Positions 1 through 5,248 of a stretch of 5,248 nucleotides of DNA are shown in pieces. The stretch spans positions 40,282 to 45,529 of the forward strand of contig NHCT01000044.1 of the NCBI GenBank assembly GCA_002167605.1, given 5' to 3'. This DNA is from Verrucomicrobia bacterium TMED40 (GTDB lineage Bacteria; Verrucomicrobiota; Verrucomicrobiia; Opitutales; Seribacteraceae). Under the pieces are notes generated by a model, which ran no database searches, was not told the origin of the DNA, and was given only the letters and a program-made list of their open reading frames with translations. The translations under genes were made by a program, and so were the position numbers. Positions within the stretch are counted from its first letter, which is position 1; every line of letters starts with the position of its first letter.

Positions 1-342
1 GTTCGTCTTGCGACTCAATCCGTTCAAGGTGTCGTGAATGTTGGAGGCGGTGGAGTCGTGGAGGGTCTTACAGATTTCTTTTCCAAGAAAGAGTCGGAGC
101 GAGGAGTCAAAGTATCCGAATCCGGAGAAGGAGGATATGACATCGAAGTCCGAGTTGTCCTAGAGTTTGGAGTTGATCTTGCCAAAATAGGTTTGTCCAT
201 ACAAGAGTCGATTAGGGATCAAATCCTTTCAATGACTGGCAATCATGCCAAAGTCATAGATGTTGTCATTGATGATATTAAAATGGAAAGTAATGAGAAG
301 GATAGCGATGATGACCAGTGGGCCAGTTCCGCGACTTCTTGA
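1..342 (+). CDS. Asp23/Gls24 family envelope stress response protein (5' end missing)
   Basis: The reading frame is open from the first base of the window, so the true start lies outside; 113 C-terminal residues are visible. The segment matches the Asp23/Gls24 (DUF322) fold: a V-x-G-V-V turn near the left edge, a variable loop, a beta strand Y-D-I-E-V-R-V-V-L-E-F-G, then a helix with I-Q-E-S-I-R-D-Q-I and the family hallmark S-M-T-G, followed by a final strand V-I-D-V-V-I-D-D-I. An acidic, low-complexity tail (about the last 18 residues, rich in Asp, Glu and Ser) follows. Roughly 25-30 residues of the usual domain are probably missing on the left. In Firmicutes, Asp23 is a small abundant protein tethered to the membrane by AmaP and linked to envelope stress; its exact biochemical role is not settled. 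The next gene encodes a membrane-anchored relative, which fits that arrangement. The family call is firm; the function is inferred. Confidence 0.85.
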   Translation, partial: VRLATQSVQGVVNVGGGGVVEGLTDFFSKKESERGVKVSESGEGGYDIEVRVVLEFGVDLAKIGLSIQESIRDQILSMTGNHAKVIDVVIDDIKMESNEKDSDDDQWASSATS

Positions 343-362
343 TTCAAAAATTTCTGGTTCGC

Positions 363-797
363 ATGCCTTTCGAGCAACTAAAGTCTTACCTTAATCTTTC
401 CTTTCAAGAAGCAATACAGCAGCCCGTCTATTGGTATGCTTTGATCCTATTGCTTTTTCTTTTCTTAGTACTTTGGTCCATCCGCAAACTTCGTAATGAT
501 CTGGTTCCCGTTTTCCATGATGATGAGGGAGGCGTTCAGATCACCACACAAGCACTGCAGGAATTGGTCAAAAAATCATGCCAAGGTATTGAGGGGATTG
601 ACGCCCCGACAACTAAGATCAAAATGAAGAGAGGAGCGATCAGGCTGTATGTCCGGTTGAGCGTCAACCCTCAGGGAGATATTAAGGAAATTCGCTCGTT
701 ATTGCGAAACAACATCGAAAAAATTATGGTGGAAAATCTGAATTTCGCGAACTTCGGTGGCGTTGATATCGTGATCAAAGGCTTTCAAGAGAGCTAA
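363..797 (+). CDS. Small membrane protein with Asp23-like domain (AmaP-like)
   Basis: From ATG at 363 this is a 144-residue protein. One strongly hydrophobic segment lies at about residues 22-39, followed by a basic stretch (R-K-L-R) that suggests a cytoplasmic C-terminal part. Residues about 57-141 look like a diverged Asp23/Gls24 domain: G-V-Q-I-T-T-x-A-L-Q-E-L-V, then I-E-G-I, a strand I-R-L-Y-V-R-L-S-V, a helix of I-R-S-L-L-R-N-N-I, and a closing strand G-V-D-I-V-I-K. This resembles AmaP, the membrane anchor of Asp23 in staphylococci, although that protein is described with two N-terminal membrane segments and only one is evident here. An alternative GTG start at 318 would add 15 residues and overlap the preceding gene by 25 bases. 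Neither start has a well-placed Shine-Dalgarno sequence; ATG at 363, 20 bases after the upstream stop, is preferred only for its codon. The gene is probably co-transcribed with the Asp23 gene before it. The anchoring role is inferred from domain layout and adjacency. Confidence 0.75.
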   Translation: MPFEQLKSYLNLSFQEAIQQPVYWYALILLLFLFLVLWSIRKLRNDLVPVFHDDEGGVQITTQALQELVKKSCQGIEGIDAPTTKIKMKRGAIRLYVRLSVNPQGDIKEIRSLLRNNIEKIMVENLNFANFGGVDIVIKGFQES

Positions 798-817
798 GTA
801 AACTACTTACTCCTCTT
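787..817. terminator. Imperfect hairpin across the convergent gene ends, possible bidirectional terminator
   Basis: Reading base by base, 787-791 pairs with 813-817, 792-793 with 810-811, and 795-800 with 804-809. That is 13 base pairs with a three-base loop (801-803) and one unpaired C on each side (794 and 812). It contains both stop codons, TAA of the AmaP-like gene and TAG of gcvT. The position between two convergent genes five bases apart is where a bidirectional terminator would be needed. Against it, the stem is A/T-rich and the T runs after it are short (TTT at 816-818 on plus; only TT before a G on minus), so intrinsic termination would be weak. Confidence 0.4.
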
Positions 818-1903
818 TAGTGCGGGCTTACCAAACTTTATAGAAACTTTATGCCCTCTTACATCTGCAAAGCATTCTTGCTTGTTAATCTCCGGTAGGA
901 ATTTCGATTTCACAAAAGCACTGCCTATGGGGCACTGAATCAGTGGAGAAAATCCTCCCGAAAGCACTTCCCCGGCAATTTGGTCTTTAACATACACAAT
1001 CGCTCCAGATCTGGGAATCTTACGATCATCCACTTGATAATAAAAGACTTTACCTGGAATCATTCCCTCTTTTTCCGCACGAAGGCTATCTTTGCCCACA
1101 AAGGATGTTTTGTTCAAATCAACTGACCAAGACAACCCAGCCTGCACCGGAGAAATTCCAGCAGTTAATTCATTTCCATACAAAGGATAACCTGCTTCCA
1201 AGCGCAGGCTGTCCCTGGCTGCCAAACCGGCCCACCCCAACTCCCCAGAATTTAATGAAGGTTCTAAGAGCGTAACGAAATCCATCATTGACTGGGCAGG
1301 CAGATAAATCTCAAAGCCATCTTCTCCCGTATATCCAGTGGTCGCTATCAACACCTCGGTGCCAATCATTTGAACTTCCATGAATCTCATCTTGGTCAAC
1401 GCCAAAACCTCGTCTGAGAAAATGCCCTTAAGGATAGCCCTGCTCTTTGGTCCTTGAATTGCAATTTGTCCATAAGAATCCGAATGATCAGAAACCTGAC
1501 AATCGAATTTCGCGCCATGGTTTTGAAGATGATTGAAATCTTTGCTAATGTTTGACGCATTTACACATAAAAGGAAATCGTCCTCCGACTTTCGATAAAG
1601 GATGACATCATCCACTGTACCCCCATTGTCGAGACAAAGAGGTGAGTAGATGGCCTGACCTACCTTACAGGCACTGATTTCGTTGGTGAAAACATAATTC
1701 AAAAAGCTAAGTGCATCTTTGCCGCCAACTTTGATTTCCCCCATATGGCTAACATCAAAAAGGGAAGAACCTGAGCGGGTATGCTTATTTTCCTCAAGAG
1801 AACTTCCATAAGCGATTGGCATTTGCCAACCTGCAAAAGGAGACATTTTAGCAGATTTGCTAACATGGTATTCATGAAGTGGCAATTTTCTCAGACTATT
1901 CAT
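803..1903 (-). CDS. gcvT: Aminomethyltransferase, T-protein of the glycine cleavage system
   Basis: GcvT takes the aminomethyl group carried on lipoylated H-protein and, with tetrahydrofolate, releases ammonia and forms 5,10-methylene-tetrahydrofolate; it acts in the cytoplasm. The 366-residue product has the normal family length and reads as intact. Visible landmarks are L-P-L-H-E-Y-H near the start, F-A-G-W-Q-M-P-I (23-30), L-F-D-V-S-H-M-G (48-55), G-G-T-V-D-D (94-99) holding the conserved catalytic Asp, I-A-I-Q-G-P (147-152), A-T-T-G-Y-T-G-E-D-G-F-E (187-198), G-L-A-A-R-D-S-L-R-L-E-A-G (226-238) and the C-terminal S-G-G-F-S-P (315-320). The ATG at 1903 gives the expected N-terminus, with no strong Shine-Dalgarno sequence before it. 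Neither gcvH nor gcvP is adjacent: the next gene upstream is divergent and the next downstream is convergent, so gcvT appears to be transcribed alone. The related folate-binding YgfZ proteins are an alternative, but the preserved GcvT motifs throughout make that unlikely. Confidence 0.96.
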   Translation of the reverse strand: MNSLRKLPLHEYHVSKSAKMSPFAGWQMPIAYGSSLEENKHTRSGSSLFDVSHMGEIKVGGKDALSFLNYVFTNEISACKVGQAIYSPLCLDNGGTVDDVILYRKSEDDFLLCVNASNISKDFNHLQNHGAKFDCQVSDHSDSYGQIAIQGPKSRAILKGIFSDEVLALTKMRFMEVQMIGTEVLIATTGYTGEDGFEIYLPAQSMMDFVTLLEPSLNSGELGWAGLAARDSLRLEAGYPLYGNELTAGISPVQAGLSWSVDLNKTSFVGKDSLRAEKEGMIPGKVFYYQVDDRKIPRSGAIVYVKDQIAGEVLSGGFSPLIQCPIGSAFVKSKFLPEINKQECFADVRGHKVSIKFGKPALKRSK

Positions 1904-1946
1904 TATGTTACTTGCTTGCCTTGGTGAGGCACAATGGATTTGTTAG

Positions 1947-1975
1947 TCCCTATCAATGCAATCTGGCTCTGTCAA
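1947..1975 (-). promoter_or_regulatory. Candidate gcvT promoter
   Basis: On the minus strand there is a perfect -35 hexamer TTGACA (plus positions 1970-1975), then 17 bases, then TAGGGA (1947-1952) as a poor -10 candidate. Transcription would begin near 1940 and leave a leader of roughly 35-40 bases. The -35 match is clear, but the -10 agrees with TATAAT at only two positions, so this is tentative. No glycine riboswitch fits in the 93-base gap that I could recognise. Confidence 0.35.
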
Positions 1976-1984
1976 AGACCAACC

Positions 1985-1993
1985 TAATATAGT
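1985..1993 (+). promoter_or_regulatory. Candidate -10 element abutting the CNNM start codon (possible leaderless start)
   Basis: TAATAT at 1985-1990 occupies positions -12 to -7 relative to the A of ATG 1997 and fits the TAnnnT pattern seen before leaderless genes. The overlapping TATAGT at 1988-1993 is a closer match to TATAAT but would place initiation just inside the gene. No convincing -35 is seen at the usual distance, and no Shine-Dalgarno sequence precedes the ATG. This is inferred from spacing alone. Confidence 0.25.
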
Positions 1994-1996
1994 GCA

Positions 1997-3082
1997 ATGA
2001 CTGTCGATTTAGTTATTGCAATTAGCCTAACAATCGGAATCTCTGCGCTTTGCTCAACCCTTGAGGCGATGATCCTGAGTGTAACCTCTGCAGAAATCGA
2101 AAACCTTAAGAAAACTTCGCCTAAAAGGGGAATTATGCTAGAGAAGTTTCGGTCTGAAATTGAGGAGACAAGCTCGGCAATCCTAAGCCTGAATACGATT
2201 GCAAACACACTTGGAGCAACCTTGGTTGGAGGTTTGGCCGAGAAGTCCTTGGGCGGGGATGGTAATAATTTATTTATCTTTGCCTGCGGTCTGACCGTCG
2301 GCATTCTTTTTTTTGCAGAAATCTTACCCAAGAACCTGACCGTTTCTTATCGTGCAGAAATGCTGGGAAAATTAGTGATCCCACTTTCCTTTATTCGTAT
2401 TTTAATGTCTCCTTTTTCGAAGATCTGCAAAGTCACAGTCAAAGCCGTAGTTCCTGAAAAGGAAAAAAATGAAGACAGCGATGAAGAGGAAATCATTCTG
2501 CTCGCTCAAAAGGGAGCCAAGGCAGGGACCTTGACCAATGAAGAAAGCGACTGGGTCACTAACGCCCTTAAACTAGACGAGGTACAAATTTCCGAGATTA
2601 TGACGCCACGAACAGTGATGCTTGCCCTGGATGAAACCATGACCGTGAAAGAAGTCTTCCAAAAGCATCCCAATGTCCCTTTTGCAAGAATCCCTCTTTT
2701 TGCTGATGCCATTGATCACATTACGGCAATCATAAGAAGGCGTGACCTTCATAGCGCAATGGTAGAGGGAAAATCCCATTTGCCTATTAAGCAATTATCC
2801 AAAGAAGTGATTTTTATTCCCGAGAATGCTTCAGCCGACAAAGCGTTGCGATTGCTTTTGGCCAAGCACAGTCAGTTGAGCGTGGTTGTGGATGAGTTCG
2901 GTTCAGTCGTAGGCGTTTTGGCCATGGAAGACATCATCGAAAGCATCCTTGGTCAGGAAATTTTCGAATACGATGATATAGCCGTGGATATGAGGGAATT
3001 GGCAAAAAGGAAACATGCCGACCAAATTAATTCCACACAAAATCATTTTGAGGACAACGAAAAGTCCAATCAGGAAACATGA
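1997..3082 (+). CDS. CNNM (DUF21) transmembrane and CBS-pair domain protein, CorB/CorC-like without a C-terminal CorC/HlyC domain
   Basis: A 361-residue inner-membrane protein. Residues about 2-143 form a CNNM/DUF21 domain with about four hydrophobic segments (roughly 2-28, 60-82, 91-111, 120-143). It carries family landmarks S-T-L-E-A-M-I-L-S (20-28), N-T-I-A-N-T-L-G-A (66-74) and F-A-E-I-L-P-K-N (106-113). A very acidic linker (about 154-165) leads to a CBS pair, with I-M-T-P-R-T at 201-206, R-I-P-L at 231-234 and V-V-D-E-F-G-S-V-V-G-V-L at 297-308, followed by M-E-D-I-I-E-S-I-L-G. CNNM proteins bind or transport Mg2+ and similar divalent cations, and CBS pairs commonly sense adenine nucleotides; many are annotated hemolysin-like for historical reasons. 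The C-terminus ends in a short hydrophilic tail (about 330-361) and lacks the CorC/HlyC domain found in many relatives. The ATG at 1997 has no Shine-Dalgarno sequence. The stop overlaps the start of lgt, so the two are translationally linked. The domain call is firm; the transported ion is not shown by the sequence. Confidence 0.9.
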   Translation: MTVDLVIAISLTIGISALCSTLEAMILSVTSAEIENLKKTSPKRGIMLEKFRSEIEETSSAILSLNTIANTLGATLVGGLAEKSLGGDGNNLFIFACGLTVGILFFAEILPKNLTVSYRAEMLGKLVIPLSFIRILMSPFSKICKVTVKAVVPEKEKNEDSDEEEIILLAQKGAKAGTLTNEESDWVTNALKLDEVQISEIMTPRTVMLALDETMTVKEVFQKHPNVPFARIPLFADAIDHITAIIRRRDLHSAMVEGKSHLPIKQLSKEVIFIPENASADKALRLLLAKHSQLSVVVDEFGSVVGVLAMEDIIESILGQEIFEYDDIAVDMRELAKRKHADQINSTQNHFEDNEKSNQET

Positions 3083-3924
3083 ACCTACTTGCCTACTGGG
3101 TTCATGACTTAAGTCCTTTTCTCTGGCAGTTCCCGTCATCTTGGGGGGATTGGGGTCCGGGTGGCATCAGGTGGTATGGAATATCCTATTTGCTTGGTTT
3201 TTTCGCAGCCTTTCTCCTCTTAAAGCAATACCACAAAAATAAGCGAAGTCCCTACGACTCCGAGCAAATCATGAACTTGATGACTTTTCAGGTGATCGGA
3301 GTTCTTGTCGGAGGAAGGATTGGCTATGCGCTCCTCTATCAATGGGAAGCTTTCCTGACTGACCCCCTAATCATATTGCGCGTTTGGGAAGGAGGAATGG
3401 CGAGTCATGGAGGATTCATTGGAGTTGCGATCGCCACTCTTTTTTATGCGAAAAAATCGAGACAAGATGTGTTTCCCATAGGGGACCTAATCGTCTGCGT
3501 TGTGAGCCCTGGACTATTTTTCGGACGAATCGCAAATTTCATAAATGGAGAATTGTGGGGAAAAGTCACCACAGTCCAATGGGGGGTACTTTTTCCCAAA
3601 GCCCCAGATTTCGCTTTGGGCATCGCCCGTCATCCATCCCAACTCTACGCCGCAGTTCTGGAAGGGCTGTTGACTTTTATTTTCGTTCAATGGAGATTTT
3701 GGAAATCCGATGTGACAAAGAAAAACCCAGGAAGACTTTCCGGTGAATTCCTAATTTTCTACGCCTTGGCAAGAATCACCAATGAATTTTTTCGCGAACC
3801 GGACGCTTCCTTGATTCTGGGGATTTCAAGAGGGCAATTTTACTCAATCTTTCTAATAGTTGGAGGTTTATTACTGATAAAAGCTGCTGGCCGAAGTCAG
3901 GTTAGCCCTCTCAATAAGCAATAA
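3079..3924 (+). CDS. lgt: Prolipoprotein diacylglyceryl transferase
   Basis: Lgt is the inner-membrane enzyme that moves diacylglyceryl from phosphatidylglycerol to the lipobox cysteine of prolipoproteins, the first step of lipoprotein maturation. The 281-residue product has the usual length and a multi-pass hydrophobic profile. Key motifs are present: I-R-W-Y-G-I-S-Y (30-37) in the first membrane segment, G-G-R-I-G-Y (78-83), M-A-S-H-G-G-F-I-G (107-115) with the conserved His110, and the family signature G-R-I-A-N-F-I-N-G-E-L-W-G (149-161) with Arg150, Asn153 and Glu158. R-H-P-S-Q-L-Y (184-190) follows, then Y-A-L-A-R-I-T-N-E-F-F-R (228-239), whose Tyr228, Arg232 and Glu236 line up with the important Tyr, Arg and Glu of the E. 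coli enzyme. The start codon overlaps the stop of the CNNM gene as ATGA, and AGGA at 3072-3075 lies only three bases upstream, so coupled translation is likely. Nothing about the protein looks broken. Confidence 0.97.
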   Translation: MNLLAYWVHDLSPFLWQFPSSWGDWGPGGIRWYGISYLLGFFAAFLLLKQYHKNKRSPYDSEQIMNLMTFQVIGVLVGGRIGYALLYQWEAFLTDPLIILRVWEGGMASHGGFIGVAIATLFYAKKSRQDVFPIGDLIVCVVSPGLFFGRIANFINGELWGKVTTVQWGVLFPKAPDFALGIARHPSQLYAAVLEGLLTFIFVQWRFWKSDVTKKNPGRLSGEFLIFYALARITNEFFREPDASLILGISRGQFYSIFLIVGGLLLIKAAGRSQVSPLNKQ

Positions 3925-5070
<1,146 letters not shown>

Positions 5071-5078
5071 GTCCGGAG

Positions 5079-5248
5079 TTGGGAACACTGACCCATAAAT
5101 CGAAAAACCGTTCTTTTCTTTATTTAGGGCTTTTCGCATTGGTTTGGTGGGGATTGCCCAGTGGTTGGAAGCTAATAACCAAGTCCGCCTTTACTGAGTT
5201 CCACGCTCCCCTTTGGGATCTCAGTTCTCGAATTCAGGACCTTTCTTT
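5079..5248 (+). CDS. mreC: Rod shape-determining protein MreC, N-terminal part (runs off the window)
   Basis: An open frame continues to the right edge, giving 56 residues if translation begins at TTG 5079. The product has a short basic start (H-K-S-K-N-R), one hydrophobic segment at about residues 13-26 (F-L-Y-L-G-L-F-A-L-V-W-W-G-L), then S-A-F-T-E-F-H-A-P-L-W-D-L. This matches the cytoplasmic stub, single membrane anchor and early periplasmic region of MreC, which links MreB filaments to the wall synthases. Position directly after mreB supports the call. The frame is open back to 5019 (stop at 5016-5018) and holds no ATG or GTG before the membrane segment. TTG at 5079, eight bases after the mreB stop, is the only ordinary start; CTG at 5088, with GGAG at 5075-5078 nine bases before it, is a rarer option. 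Identification rests on context and membrane topology because most of the protein is outside the window. Confidence 0.8.
   Translation, partial: MGTLTHKSKNRSFLYLGLFALVWWGLPSGWKLITKSAFTEFHAPLWDLSSRIQDLS

Noticed and set aside
1904..1996. Glycine riboswitch upstream of gcvT
   Set aside because: Such elements are common before gcvT, but the gap is only 93 bases and I see no recognisable conserved aptamer core.
1984..2331. Open frame on the minus strand, divergent from the CNNM gene
   Set aside because: It lies antisense to the well-supported CNNM membrane domain and its translation matches no family I recognise.
2506..3139. Three overlapping minus-strand frames within the CBS region and the start of lgt
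   Set aside because: All are antisense to firmly identified genes, lack plausible start signals, and have compositions typical of shadow frames.
3384..3746. 120-codon plus-strand frame inside lgt
   Set aside because: It is in another frame of lgt, where all Lgt motifs are intact; its Arg-, Ser- and His-rich translation looks like an out-of-frame artefact.

Overview
The window is a compact, ordinary-looking bacterial chromosome segment with six genes and almost no non-coding space. The mixture of families suggests a diderm (Gram-negative type) bacterium, most plausibly of the Verrucomicrobiota/Opitutae kind. The reasons are a rod-shape cluster opening mreB-mreC, an lgt gene coupled to a CNNM/CBS membrane protein, a pair of Asp23/Gls24-type genes, moderate G+C, and weak or missing Shine-Dalgarno sequences in front of most genes. 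The taxonomic placement is an inference from memory of such gene neighbourhoods and was not computed.

Layout, left to right. (1) Positions 1-797, plus strand: the 3' part of an Asp23/Gls24-family gene, followed by a small protein with one membrane segment and a second, diverged Asp23-like domain (AmaP-like). (2) Positions 803-1903, minus strand: gcvT, the aminomethyltransferase (T-protein) of the glycine cleavage system, convergent with the Asp23 pair. Five bases separate the stop codons, and an imperfect hairpin spans the junction. (3) Positions 1904-1996: a 93-base divergent intergenic region with a candidate gcvT promoter. (4) Positions 1997-3924, plus strand: a CNNM (DUF21)-CBS membrane protein overlapping lgt (prolipoprotein diacylglyceryl transferase) by ATGA. 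(5) Positions 3925-4035: a 111-base gap with a perfect TTGACA hexamer and a good ribosome binding site for mreB. (6) Positions 4036-5248, plus strand: mreB, then the N-terminal part of mreC, which runs off the window and appears to start at TTG.

Most of the content concerns the cell envelope. Lgt starts lipoprotein maturation, MreB and MreC organise lateral wall synthesis, the CNNM protein probably handles divalent cations at the inner membrane, and the Asp23/AmaP-like pair may form a membrane-anchored protein layer. gcvT is a metabolic gene inserted among them as what looks like a single-gene unit. I found no mobile element, CRISPR array, RNA gene, phage or defence system. I see no clear sign of an undescribed system; the points most worth a second look are the Asp23 pair, the possibly leaderless CNNM transcript, the convergent hairpin and the non-ATG start of mreC.
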